A DNA stretch of 64,000 nt, from positions 124,001-188,000 of the forward strand of contig JAHJWB010000015.1 in assembly GCA_018828125.1 (NCBI GenBank). Direction: 5' to 3'. The translations under genes and the position numbers were made by a program. Origin of the DNA: Gammaproteobacteria bacterium (GTDB lineage: Bacteria; Pseudomonadota; Gammaproteobacteria; Burkholderiales; Burkholderiaceae_C). The notes below the pieces were generated by a model. The model was not told where the DNA came from. It ran no database searches and saw only the letters and a list, made by a program, of their open reading frames with translations. The stretch's first letter is position 1. Every line of letters starts with the position of its first letter. This document shows positions 34,824-43,047 of the stretch, one piece after another.

Positions 34824-35158
34824 GGAAAAGCAGGCCGCTGACAGTGCTGCGGCGTCATCAAAAGGGGATAGTAAAAAGGGGCAGCCTGGGCGCTGTCCGG
34901 GTGTTTCGATCCTGGCCGCACACCTCGCTCGGAGGCTGGGACAGCAGGAGAGCACCGACAGGATCCAAAAGAGCGTGGAGTGGATCCCGGGTGGCCAGAC
35001 GTCGGGAGTGTCTGGCCCAGTGGCACAAGGGCCACATGATCAACGGCGGTGCGCGGACCTATGAGAGTCTAAATAGCGCGCCATTATGAAAACTTGGCTT
35101 TATCGAAGCGCCGATTATATAGAAGTTTGCTTTGCCGTGCTCAAATGCATCCAAACAC
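34824..35158. other. intergenic region upstream of small hypothetical gene
   Basis: 335 bases without a supported gene. It contains a GCTGTCC (34892) / GGACAGC (34939) inverted repeat with an inner GGGTGT/ACACC pairing, a CCAGAC/GTCTGG dyad, then an AT-richer stretch with two tandem AAACACTCA units next to the srkA stop. Composition shifts to lower GC from about 35065. Confidence 0.5.
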
Positions 35159-36259
35159 TCAAACACTCAACGGTTCTTCTTCCATGGCCTCGATCTGTTC
35201 GATCAGCATGTCCACTTGCCCGCGCCAATAGTCGCTGGTGCCAAACCATGGAAAGTTGACTGGGAAAATCGGGTCTTGCCAGCGGCGCGCGAGCCAGGCG
35301 CTGTAGTGGATGAGGCGCAGGGTGCGCAGCGGCTCGATGAGTGCCAGCTCGCGGCGGTCAAAGCTGCGGAACTGCTCGTAGCCGTCTACCAGGGCGCTCA
35401 ACTGGTGGGTGCGCTGGCGCCGGTCGCCCGAGAGCAGCATCCACATGTCCTGCACGGCCGGGCCCATGCGCGCGTCGTCCAGGTCGACAAAGTGCGGGCC
35501 GCCACGGCCCCATTCGTCCAGCGGGGTCCACAGGATGTTGCCGGGGTGGCAGTCGCCATGCAAACGGATGGAAGTGGCATCTTTTAAGCCAAATTGGCCT
35601 ATAGCGCTTGATAGGTAATCGCTATTAGCTATCAAATCAAGAGCTTTGTCGCACTGCTCCTTCCAGGCGGCCTGCATGTCGAGCGGAATGATCTCGTTCC
35701 CCAGCAGCCAGTCGCGCGATGCCGTGCCAAAGGCTTCCACATCCAGCATAGGCCGGTGCACAAATGGCTGGGCTGCACCCACGGTGTGGATGCGGGCCAG
35801 AAAGCGGCCAATCCATTCCAGCACTTCAAAGTCGTCCAGCTCGGGCTGGCGGCCGCCGCGCCAGGGGCTGACCGAAAACGCAAAGCCGTCGTGCTGGTGC
35901 AGCGTGCTGTGGTTCAGCACCAGCGGCCCCACGGCGGGCACCTCGGCGGCCATCAACTCCGCTGCAAAAGTGTGCTCTTCCAGGATCTGCGCATCCGTCC
36001 AGCGGCCCGGGCGGTAGAACTTGGCCACCACACGTTCACCGTCTTCCAGCGTGACCTGGTACACCCGGTTTTCATAAGACGACAGCGCCATCAGGCGCCC
36101 ATCGCCGTAGAGCCCGACGCTGGCCAGCGCGTCCAGCACATGGTCGGGGGTGAGGCGGGCGTAGGGATGCGGGTGGTTGGCGCTGGTGGGGTTTTCGGCG
36201 CTGGCGGGGGCCGCGATGTTGTAGTTGTGTTCTGCGTCGTCGGAGGTCTGTGCGGTCAT
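35159..36259 (-). CDS. srkA: SrkA/YihE-type stress-response serine/threonine kinase
   Basis: Aminoglycoside-phosphotransferase-fold protein kinase, 366 residues, that in enterobacteria counters stress-induced death. Seen: the nucleotide-binding segment VVAKFYRPGRWTDAQILEEH, the catalytic loop RLHGDCHPGNILW and the metal-binding DLDDARMGPAVQDMW. Immediately before the catalytic loop, residues DLIANSDYLSSAIGQFGLKD are encoded by a copy of the dispersed palindromic repeat (35589-35637), in frame and without a stop. This explains part of the excess length over E. coli SrkA (328). An N-terminal extension of about 30 residues is also present. Confidence 0.9.
   Translation of the reverse strand: MTAQTSDDAEHNYNIAAPASAENPTSANHPHPYARLTPDHVLDALASVGLYGDGRLMALSSYENRVYQVTLEDGERVVAKFYRPGRWTDAQILEEHTFAAELMAAEVPAVGPLVLNHSTLHQHDGFAFSVSPWRGGRQPELDDFEVLEWIGRFLARIHTVGAAQPFVHRPMLDVEAFGTASRDWLLGNEIIPLDMQAAWKEQCDKALDLIANSDYLSSAIGQFGLKDATSIRLHGDCHPGNILWTPLDEWGRGGPHFVDLDDARMGPAVQDMWMLLSGDRRQRTHQLSALVDGYEQFRSFDRRELALIEPLRTLRLIHYSAWLARRWQDPIFPVNFPWFGTSDYWRGQVDMLIEQIEAMEEEPLSV
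35589..35637 (+). repeat. dispersed palindromic repeat, copy 5, inside srkA
   Basis: Sequence AAATTGGCCTATAGCGCTTG continuing to TAGCTATCAAAT, lying entirely within the srkA coding region and read in frame on the opposite strand. Confidence 0.82.
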
Positions 36260-36304
36260 GCCGCATTGTCGCCGCGCGCATGCGGCACAACCGGGCCGTG
36301 GGTG

Positions 36305-37399
36305 TCAGCCCGCCTGCATCGTGGCGATGTGCCCGGCGCGCGGATCGCCGTTACCGGCCAGCACGGCGGCAAACAGCGCCTGCGTGGCCTCGGGCCCCGT
36401 GTGGCGCTGGACCACCAGCCACGGCTGGGAGGGGGCTGTCACGGCGGTGCTGAACTGATTCCAGGCAGCCACAAGCCGGTCGTTCAGACCCTCTGCGCCC
36501 CAGTCGGCATGCCGCTTCTTGACCTGCGCTGGGGCAAAGAACATCACCGGGCGCGGGCCGGGCAACTGGCCTGCGCCGCCCAGGTCCTGTACGTGGCTGG
36601 CGCCCACCGAGCAGCTGTAGGCCAGACCTGTGAAGTGGGCGTGGATGCGCTGGCGCAGGCCCACGCTGCCCGCAAAGTCGATGTACACGCTGGGCGTGGC
36701 GCCATCGAGCTGGTCCAGCGTGTCGTAGGTGACCACGCCGTCGTAGCTGCCCAGGCTTTCGCAGAAGGCCACGTTGCCGGGGGATGTGAGGCCGATGACT
36801 TCAATGTCGTGCCGCTGCGCCAGCTGGAACGCCGTGCCGTAGGCTGTTTTGCTCGATGCGCTGGACAGCAGCATGCGTTTTGCGCCGAAGAACCGCTGAT
36901 CGGCCAGAAAGTCGTCAATCAGCCACGAGGTGATGAACAGTGGGCGCAGCAGCGCTTGCACGTCCTCGTTGTCGGCGCGGTACAGGCCATCGGCGCTGGT
37001 GCGCAGGTAGTGGTTGTACACCGCGTGCAGGCCCGCGCGGTGGGGCGCCCCGTCGCTGAACCCTTGGGGTGTGGCACGCTGGGGCGACAGCACGGCGTGG
37101 CTGGCCATGGGCCAGTAGCCATACAGCCGCTCGCCCACGGCGATGGCCGGATGGGTGGATTGCAGCACCAAGCCGAAACCCCACACGGGCACGATGCCCC
37201 AGCCGGGCTCGCCGGTGGGGAAGAACTGCCAGTAGTTCAGCATGTCGCCCAGTGCGGCGTAGGTGATGTTGTTGGCGGTCAGCGCAAACTGCTCGACCCT
37301 TACGCGCACCTGGCCGTCGGCAAGGGCGGTGTCTTCAGTAGTGGACAGGCGGGTGGTGGCCAACTGGTCCTGGCGCACAAGGAGGGTGGTGGTGCTCAT
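36305..37399 (-). CDS. DUF2855 family protein
   Basis: Protein of 364 residues resembling a divergent medium-chain reductase: an N-terminal GroES-like part (ADGQVRVRVEQFALTANNIT, then GWGIVPVWGFGLVLQS) and a Rossmann-like part with LLSSASSKTAYGTAFQL and VIGLTSPGNVAFCES. No zinc-binding set is evident. The family has no established function. It ends 45 bases before the srkA start on the same strand, and a terminator-like hairpin separates it from DUF1304 upstream. Confidence 0.85.
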   Translation of the reverse strand: MSTTTLLVRQDQLATTRLSTTEDTALADGQVRVRVEQFALTANNITYAALGDMLNYWQFFPTGEPGWGIVPVWGFGLVLQSTHPAIAVGERLYGYWPMASHAVLSPQRATPQGFSDGAPHRAGLHAVYNHYLRTSADGLYRADNEDVQALLRPLFITSWLIDDFLADQRFFGAKRMLLSSASSKTAYGTAFQLAQRHDIEVIGLTSPGNVAFCESLGSYDGVVTYDTLDQLDGATPSVYIDFAGSVGLRQRIHAHFTGLAYSCSVGASHVQDLGGAGQLPGPRPVMFFAPAQVKKRHADWGAEGLNDRLVAAWNQFSTAVTAPSQPWLVVQRHTGPEATQALFAAVLAGNGDPRAGHIATMQAG

Positions 37400-37418
37400 G
37401 GCGCCACGCTAAACGAAA

Positions 37419-37449
37419 CGGCCCGCAGGCTCAACACCTGCGGGCCGCC
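37419..37449 (-). terminator. intrinsic terminator of the DUF1304 gene
   Basis: Perfect 11-bp stem CGGCCCGCAGG / CCTGCGGGCCG with a 7-base loop. On the minus strand it is followed by TTTCGTTT. It lies between the DUF1304 stop and the DUF2855 start. Confidence 0.7.
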
Positions 37450-37488
37450 TTTGCGACAGGTCAACGGTGTGCGGGACCTAACTTGACG

Positions 37489-37863
37489 TCAACGCGTGCG
37501 TTGTGTGTCGAGGGCCAGGACCAGCACCATTGCAATGATTGCGGGCAAGGCCTGGGTGAAGAAGATCTTGGGCGCCGCCGTAGCGCCGCCAAACACCCCG
37601 GCCACGATCACGCAGGCCAGAAAGAAGATCTTGAACGCCCGGTTGCCGGTGAACAGCCCCCAGAACAGGCCTGCCGCCAGAAAGCCGTTGTACAGCCCCT
37701 GGTTGGCCGCCAGCGTGGTGGTGGCGTCGGCCAGCTCCTGCGTGAGATTGAATGTCTTCAGGCCCAAGGGCTTGTTCCAGAAGAACATCTCCAGCACGAG
37801 GATGTACACATGCTCGATGGCCACGAGGGCCACCGCGACGCGAGGGATCAGCAGGCGGCTCAT
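37489..37863 (-). CDS. DUF1304 membrane protein
   Basis: Inner-membrane protein of 124 residues with four hydrophobic segments (VALVAIEHVYILVLEMFFW; NGFLAAGLFWGLF; FKIFFLACVIVAGVFGGATA; ALPAIIAMVLVLAL). The EHVYI motif and the ANQGLYNGFLAAGL segment are typical of DUF1304. Function unknown. The ATG at 37863 is at the family-typical N-terminus. A large composite palindrome lies immediately upstream. Confidence 0.88.
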   Translation of the reverse strand: MSRLLIPRVAVALVAIEHVYILVLEMFFWNKPLGLKTFNLTQELADATTTLAANQGLYNGFLAAGLFWGLFTGNRAFKIFFLACVIVAGVFGGATAAPKIFFTQALPAIIAMVLVLALDTQRTR

Positions 37864-37898
37864 GGTGCAGAACGTGTTGGCGGCCTCGCAGCGGCCGC

Positions 37899-37998
37899 GT
37901 TGGAGCGCAATCGGGATGAGTGGATGCGTCGGGTGCGCCGCATGGGCTCATGCCCATGCAAGCAGCCGGGGCGTTCAATCGCCCGATTTCGCTCCAAC
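37899..37998. repeat. composite palindrome upstream of DUF1304 gene
   Basis: Outer arms GTTGGAGCGCAATCGGG (37899-37915) and CCCGATTTCGCTCCAAC (37982-37998) pair at 16 of 17 positions. An inner hairpin GCATGGGC / GCCCATGC occupies 37940-37959. Lies between ohr and the DUF1304 gene. Confidence 0.75.
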
Positions 37999-38136
37999 CC
38001 TTCGGGCAGTGGTCTTTGCGGGTGGTCTGCGGCGTTGCGGCACTTGCCAATAGCCGAGCTATTGGCTGCGCACCGCGCCTTGCATCCCCTCCCGTATAGA
38101 CCGCTGCGCGGCCACTGAGAGGTCGTCAACACGTTC

Positions 38137-38553
38137 TCAGACGATCGTGATGGTCACGTCGATGTTGCCGCGTGTGGCGTTGGAGTAGGGGCAAACCTGG
38201 TGGGCTGCGTCGACCAGCTTTTGCGCCGTTTCCTTGTCCAGGCCAGGCAGCGTGATGGCCAGGCGGGCGGCGATGCCGTAGGCGTTCGGGATGGGGCCCA
38301 GGTCCACTTCAGCGTCGATGGACACGTCTTGCGGCACGGGGATGCCGATCTTGCCGCCGACGGCCTTCATGGCGCCGATGAAGCAAGCGGCGTAGCCGGA
38401 GGCAAACAGCTGCTCGGGGTTGGTGCCCGTGCCGGACGTGCCGGGCGAGGACAGCTTGACGTCCAGGCGGCCGTCATCGGTCTTGGCGGCGCCGTCGCGG
38501 CCACCGGTGACGTGGGATTTGGCTGTGTACAGGACTTTTTCGAGTGTGGTCAT
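38137..38553 (-). CDS. ohr: organic hydroperoxide resistance protein Ohr
   Basis: Thiol-dependent peroxidase of 138 residues that reduces organic hydroperoxides with lipoylated partners. The redox cysteines are Cys57 in SGYAACFIGA and Cys121 in HQVCPYSNATRGN; Arg19 (GGRDG) and a Glu in NPEQLF complete the usual active site. AAAAGAAG precedes the ATG. It lies 84 bases downstream of ohrR on the same strand. Confidence 0.96.
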   Translation of the reverse strand: MTTLEKVLYTAKSHVTGGRDGAAKTDDGRLDVKLSSPGTSGTGTNPEQLFASGYAACFIGAMKAVGGKIGIPVPQDVSIDAEVDLGPIPNAYGIAARLAITLPGLDKETAQKLVDAAHQVCPYSNATRGNIDVTITIV

Positions 38554-38637
38554 GGTGTCTTCTTTTGAGATGTTGCCCGCAAGGCGGGACGGTGGAGGGA
38601 ATCGGTAACTAGTTAAAACGTTGAGGCTTAACGCGGT

Positions 38638-39099
38638 TCAACGCGGATTGAGCTTGTCGCGCAGGTTCTTGAGCTGGCCCGTCAGCGCGGCCAGTTCAGG
38701 CAGCGAACATTGGCTGCTTTGCAGCACACACTGCGGTATGACCTCGGCACGGTCGCGCAGCGCGCGGCCCTCGGCGGTGAGGGTGATGCGCACCCGTCGC
38801 TCGTCTTCGACATCACGCAGCCGGGCGATGTGGCCCTGCGCTTCCAGCCGCTTGAGCAGCGGCGTGAGCGTGCCGGAGTCGAGGAACAGGCGCTCGCCTA
38901 GGTCGGACACGGTGAGGCCGTCGCGCTCCCACAGCACCAGCATCACGAGGTACTGGGGGTAGGTCAGGCCGATGGCATCCAGCAGTGGCTTGTAGAGCTT
39001 GGTCATGGCCAGCGAGGCGGAATACAGCGCAAAGCAGACCTGGTTGTCCAGCTGCAGGGCTGCAGGGCTGGGGGTGTGGGGAGTGCTGTGGCTGGGCAT
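38638..39099 (-). CDS. ohrR: OhrR-type MarR family repressor
   Basis: Peroxide-sensing repressor of 153 residues. Cys22 in [13 protein letters not shown] is the conserved reactive cysteine; Tyr residues typical of OhrR are in LYKPL and TYPQYL. The winged helix includes [20 protein letters not shown] and the wing [16 protein letters not shown]. Oxidation should release DNA and derepress ohr downstream. A dyad 25-38 bases upstream of the start is a likely autoregulatory operator. Confidence 0.94.
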   Translation of the reverse strand: MPSHSTPHTPSPAALQLDNQVCFALYSASLAMTKLYKPLLDAIGLTYPQYLVMLVLWERDGLTVSDLGERLFLDSGTLTPLLKRLEAQGHIARLRDVEDERRVRITLTAEGRALRDRAEVIPQCVLQSSQCSLPELAALTGQLKNLRDKLNPR

Positions 39100-39123
39100 G
39101 GGGTGAATTGTGATGGATTATTA

Positions 39124-39137
39124 AATTGCGCGCAATT
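39124..39137. promoter_or_regulatory. putative OhrR operator
   Basis: Perfect 14-bp palindrome AATTGCGCGCAATT followed by GAATTG, immediately upstream of ohrR. AT-rich AATT half-sites resemble known OhrR operators. Binding is inferred. Confidence 0.5.
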
Positions 39138-39278
39138 GAATTGTGAAAAACTTTGTTAATGGATGGGATTGGCACAAGGTACGCACGGCATCGCGCCGTC
39201 GGTGCTAATCGCGGGCGATGTGCACGGAATCACGCGGGCACGGATATGGGGCCCGCGTGCTGCTCCAAAACAGGTTTG

Positions 39279-39334
39279 CTATCGATAGTGAAGCTGTTGG
39301 CGCTTGTGGGGTAAGCGCTAGAGGCCAATTTGAT
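39279..39334 (-). repeat. dispersed palindromic repeat, copy 6 (inverted orientation)
   Basis: The only copy in reverse orientation. On the minus strand it reads AAATTGGCCTCTAGCGCTTA, then an AAGCGC arm, then an extended tail to ATCGATAGCAAA. Lies between ohrR and the crotonase gene. Confidence 0.75.
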
Positions 39335-39368
39335 CTAAAAATGTCCCATTGGGCAATCAGCTGCGCCG

Positions 39369-40202
39369 TCACCGTCCGCTGAACTGCGCGGGCCGCCGCT
39401 CCACAAACGCGCGCACTCCCTCGGCCGCGTCCTCGCTGTTGGCCAGTTGCTTTTGAACGGGGATGAATTCCGCCACCGCAGCCGCCTGCCCCTGCTCGAT
39501 GGCTTTGAGCACATTGAGTCGCGTGGCCACCACGGCCCGCGGTGCCTGGGCGGCAATGCGTTGGGCAATGGACAAGGCCTCGTCCAGCTCCTGGCCTGCG
39601 GGCACCACCTTTTGCACAAAGTTCAGACGGTATGCCTCGGCGCTGCCAAATTCCTCGGCAGTCAGCAGGTGTAGCAGCGCATTGCCAGTACCCGCCCTTT
39701 CGGCCATGCGCAACGTGGCGCCGCCAGTGGCCATGATGCCGCGCTGCACTTCCATCTGCGAGAAGCGGCAGTTGTCGGCCGCCACCACGATGTCGGCGCC
39801 CAGCATCAGCTCAATGCCCACGGTGAAACAAATGCCCTTGACGGCCACGACCATGGGCTTGGTGCGGCGCCGGTAGCCGGGCAGTCCGTAGTCGTGCGGC
39901 TCCACCAGGCCTTCAGGGATGGCCTTCTCGCCGCGCTGCATGTAGGCGCTCACGGCGGGCAGGTCGAGGCCGGCTGTGAAATGGTCGCCCATGGCGTGCA
40001 ACACCCCCACGCGCAGCGCAGGGTCGTCATCGAGGCGGGTGTAAGCCTCGGCGAGCTGGCGGAACATGGGCGGCGTCCAGCCGTTGCGCTTGGCCGGGCG
40101 GTTGATGCCGATCAGCAGCACATGGCCCAGCACCAAGGTGTCAATGCAGCCCTCGGGAGGGGGCGTGGTGCTGGATGGGATGGTGGGGGTGGTTTCTGAC
40201 AT
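39369..40202 (-). CDS. enoyl-CoA hydratase/isomerase (crotonase) family protein
   Basis: Crotonase-fold enzyme of 277 residues acting on an acyl-CoA thioester. Features: LIGINRPAKRNGWTPPMFRQ (N-terminal crotonase motif), AMGDHFTAGLDLPA (oxyanion hole region), and IELMLGADIVVAADNCRFSQ. The position of the usual catalytic Glu after the GADIVVA segment reads FSQMEVQRGI, so a Glu is present. AAGGAG supports the ATG at 40202. It is followed upstream by a 3-hydroxybutyryl-CoA dehydrogenase gene 87 bases away, consistent with beta-oxidation-like steps. Exact substrate unknown. Confidence 0.9.
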   Translation of the reverse strand: MSETTPTIPSSTTPPPEGCIDTLVLGHVLLIGINRPAKRNGWTPPMFRQLAEAYTRLDDDPALRVGVLHAMGDHFTAGLDLPAVSAYMQRGEKAIPEGLVEPHDYGLPGYRRRTKPMVVAVKGICFTVGIELMLGADIVVAADNCRFSQMEVQRGIMATGGATLRMAERAGTGNALLHLLTAEEFGSAEAYRLNFVQKVVPAGQELDEALSIAQRIAAQAPRAVVATRLNVLKAIEQGQAAAVAEFIPVQKQLANSEDAAEGVRAFVERRPAQFSGR

Positions 40203-40289
40203 GGCCGGGTCTCCTTTTCGTTTCCACGATTGAAAACCCGGCGCGCCGCCTGCGCCGTCCCCAGGGGGACAACGCAGTGCCTTCAATGG

Positions 40290-41138
40290 TCAGTAGGTGT
40301 AAACGCCCTGGCCGGTTTTGCGGCCCAGGCGGCCAGCGGCCACCATTTCTTTCAGCAGCGGGCACGGCCGGTATTTGCTGTCGCCAAACTCGGTGAGGTA
40401 AACGTCCATCACGGCCAGGCAGACATCAAGGCCAATCATGTCGGCCAGCGCCAGTGGGCCAATCGGCTGGTTGCAGCCCAGCTTCATGCCCGCGTCGATG
40501 TCCTCGGGCGTGGCCAGGCCTTCGGCCAGCACAAAGAAGGCCTCGTTGATCATGGGCACCAGGATGCGGTTGACCACAAAACCGGGCGCGTTCTTCACGG
40601 TGATGGGGCTCTTGCCCAGCGCCTCGGCCAGCGCCTTCACGGCGTCGTGCGTGGCATCGCTGGTCTGCAGGCCGCGGATGATCTCCACCAGCGCCATCAT
40701 GGGCACGGGGTTGAAGAAGTGCATGCCGATGAACTTGTCGGCGCGGGACGTGGCCGCGGCCAGCTTGGTAATGGAAATGGACGAGGTGTTCGATGCGATC
40801 AGCACCTCACGGGCCACGAGGGCATCCACCTGCTTCAGGATCTTGAGCTTGAGTTCGTAGTTCTCGGTGGCGGCCTCGATCACGAGTTGCGCGGCCTTGA
40901 GGTCGTCGTAGCTGGTGGAGGTCTTGATGCGCGACAGGGCGGCGTCCTTGTCGGCGGCGCTGATCTTTTCTTTCTTGATCAGGCGGTCCAGGCTGCCGGC
41001 CACGGTGGCCAGGCCTTTCTGCACGGCAGCGTCGGAGATATCCACCATCACCACGTGGATGCCGGACACCGCGCAAGCCTGCGCAATCCCGTTGCCCATG
41101 GTGCCCGCGCCAATGATGCCTACGGTCTGAATCGTCAT
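40290..41138 (-). CDS. 3-hydroxybutyryl-CoA dehydrogenase
   Basis: NAD(P)-dependent 3-hydroxyacyl-CoA dehydrogenase, 282 residues, the standard family length. The Rossmann motif is TVGIIGAGTMGNGIAQACAV, the catalytic His lies in FIGMHFFNPVPMMALVEII with a Glu nearby, and the C-terminal domain includes APGFVVNRILVPMINEA. GAGGG lies ahead of the ATG at 41138; a longer frame to 41156 has less support. Functions with the crotonase in short-chain acyl-CoA or polyhydroxybutyrate-related metabolism. Confidence 0.95.
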   Translation of the reverse strand: MTIQTVGIIGAGTMGNGIAQACAVSGIHVVMVDISDAAVQKGLATVAGSLDRLIKKEKISAADKDAALSRIKTSTSYDDLKAAQLVIEAATENYELKLKILKQVDALVAREVLIASNTSSISITKLAAATSRADKFIGMHFFNPVPMMALVEIIRGLQTSDATHDAVKALAEALGKSPITVKNAPGFVVNRILVPMINEAFFVLAEGLATPEDIDAGMKLGCNQPIGPLALADMIGLDVCLAVMDVYLTEFGDSKYRPCPLLKEMVAAGRLGRKTGQGVYTY

Positions 41139-41253
41139 ATAGAGAGCCCTCTTCAAAGTGAAACGAATGGGGTGGATGGTAAGCCGAAAAGCACGGTCGT
41201 TCGGTTATCGTGGCCTGCGCCGCTGCGCTGCATGGCGGAGGAGACAACACAAC

Positions 41254-42843
41254 ATGTTTGACTACATTGTCATTGGAGGCGGTTCTGCCGGCTCGGTGCT
41301 GGCCGGGCGACTGTCCGAAGACCCCACCGTGCGCATCTGCCTGCTGGAAGCTGGGCCTGCAGACAAAAGCGTGCTGATCCACTGCCCTGCAGGTCTGGCC
41401 GTGATGGCCAAGTTCGAACTCAATGGCTGGGGCTTCAACACCACGCCGCAAGCCGCGCTCAACAACCGGTGCGGCTATCAACCGCGCGGTAAGGTGCTGG
41501 GGGGCTCAAGCTCGATCAACGCCATGGTCTACGTGCGCGGTCAGCCTGCGGACTACGACCACTGGGCCGTTCAGGGCAACCCGGGCTGGGGATGGGACGA
41601 TGTGAAGCCCTACTTCCTGCGCGCCGAGAACAACGAGCGCGGCGCCGATGACTGGCATGGCCAAGGGGGTCCTTTCAATGTAGCGGACCTGCGCGCGCCT
41701 CACCGGTTCAGCCAGCATTTCACTGACGCGGCTGTGCAGGCTGGGCACCCGCACAACACCGACTTCAATGGTGCAACACAAGAAGGCGTGGGCCTGTACC
41801 AGGTCACGCACAAGAACGGCGAGCGGCACAGCGCGGCCAAGGGGTACCTCACGCCGCACCTTGCGCGGCCCAATTTGCAGGTGATAACCGGCGCCCGTGC
41901 AACACGCATCCTGTTCGACGGCAAGCGTGCAGTGGGGGTGGAATACCGCCAGGGCGGCACCCTGCACCAGGTAAAGGCCAGCCGAGAGGTGTTGCTGAGC
42001 GCGGGCGCGTTGCTCTCTCCGCAGCTGCTGATGCTGTCGGGCATAGGGTCAGTAGCGCAACTTCAGCTACACGGCATCCCGGTGCTGCACGATCTCCCCG
42101 GCGTGGGCCAGCATCTGCACGACCATCCCGATGTGGTGCAGGTGCTGGATGCGCCCGAACTCAAGGACCTGTTCGGTCTCTCGCTGTCGGGCATGGCACA
42201 GACCATGCGCGGCATCATCGAATGGCGCAAGCGCCGCACGGGCATGTTGACTACCAACTTTGCCGAGGCGGGGGGCTTCATCAAGAGCGACCCATCCGAG
42301 TCCGCGCCCGACCTGCAGCTGCACTTTGTGATTGGTAAGCTGGTCGACCACGGGCGCAAGACGGTGTTCGGCCATGGCTATTCGGCACACGTGTGCCTGC
42401 TGCAGCCCAGGAGCCGGGGTTCGGTCACGCTTGCAAGCGGTGACCCCATGGTGTTGCCGTTGGTGGACCCCAACTTCCTCGCGGACCCGGATGACATGGT
42501 GCGCATGGTGCGCGGCTTCAAGCGCACGCGGGAGATCTTGACGCAGCCTGCGCTCGCGAAGTTCGGCGCCAAGGAACTGGCAGCCTCTGCCAACGCGCGC
42601 AGCGATGCGGAAATTGAGCAGTTCATCCGCCAGTACGCCGACACCATCTACCACCCCGTGGGCACCTGCCGCATGGGCCCCGGTCCGATGGATGTGGTGG
42701 ACGCCGAACTGCGGGTACGCGGGGTTGAAGGTCTGCGCGTGGTGGATGCGTCTGTGATGCCGCGCATTGTGAGCGGCAACACCAATGCGCCCACCGTGAT
42801 GATTGCAGAAAAGGCAGTGGACCTCATCCGCGCCGCAGCGTGA
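41254..42843 (+). CDS. GMC family FAD-dependent oxidoreductase (alcohol/choline dehydrogenase-like)
   Basis: Flavoprotein of 529 residues. The FAD-binding motif is DYIVIGGGSAGSVLAGRLS; GMC signature 1 is GKVLGGSSSINAMVYVRG and signature 2 SAGALLSPQLLMLSGIG. The active-site region YHPVGTCRMG and SGNTNAPTVMIAEKA are near the C-terminus. GGAGGAGA precedes the ATG at 41254. AlkJ-like alcohol dehydrogenase is the closest type I can recall, which oxidises alcohols and passes electrons to quinone, but a choline or other alcohol substrate cannot be excluded. Divergent from the hydroxybutyryl-CoA dehydrogenase gene. Confidence 0.92.
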   Translation: MFDYIVIGGGSAGSVLAGRLSEDPTVRICLLEAGPADKSVLIHCPAGLAVMAKFELNGWGFNTTPQAALNNRCGYQPRGKVLGGSSSINAMVYVRGQPADYDHWAVQGNPGWGWDDVKPYFLRAENNERGADDWHGQGGPFNVADLRAPHRFSQHFTDAAVQAGHPHNTDFNGATQEGVGLYQVTHKNGERHSAAKGYLTPHLARPNLQVITGARATRILFDGKRAVGVEYRQGGTLHQVKASREVLLSAGALLSPQLLMLSGIGSVAQLQLHGIPVLHDLPGVGQHLHDHPDVVQVLDAPELKDLFGLSLSGMAQTMRGIIEWRKRRTGMLTTNFAEAGGFIKSDPSESAPDLQLHFVIGKLVDHGRKTVFGHGYSAHVCLLQPRSRGSVTLASGDPMVLPLVDPNFLADPDDMVRMVRGFKRTREILTQPALAKFGAKELAASANARSDAEIEQFIRQYADTIYHPVGTCRMGPGPMDVVDAELRVRGVEGLRVVDASVMPRIVSGNTNAPTVMIAEKAVDLIRAAA

Positions 42844-43047
42844 CAGATTTCACGCCGCGGGATGAAGGCGCAGCGCAGGCTACCGACAGGGGCTTGAAAG
42901 CGGAAGTTCTTCACACGTAAAAATCGACGCTGTTCCTAGACTTCTTTCATCGGCTGCGGGTGCATGGTGCACCCGGCCGACACCGCACAAAGACGGTGAA
43001 GTCACCGGCCCCCTCAATGTTGAGGGGCCGCATGAAAGAAACCTGCG

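Noticed and set aside
34762-35089. Several plus-strand frames of 100-180 codons in the gap before srkA
   Set aside because: Overlapping in different frames, Arg/Ser/Gly-rich, no family features and no ribosome binding site.
38600-38630. Second OhrR operator in the ohrR-ohr gap
   Set aside because: An AACTAGTT-type stretch is present but does not match the AATTGC half-site arrangement upstream of ohrR.
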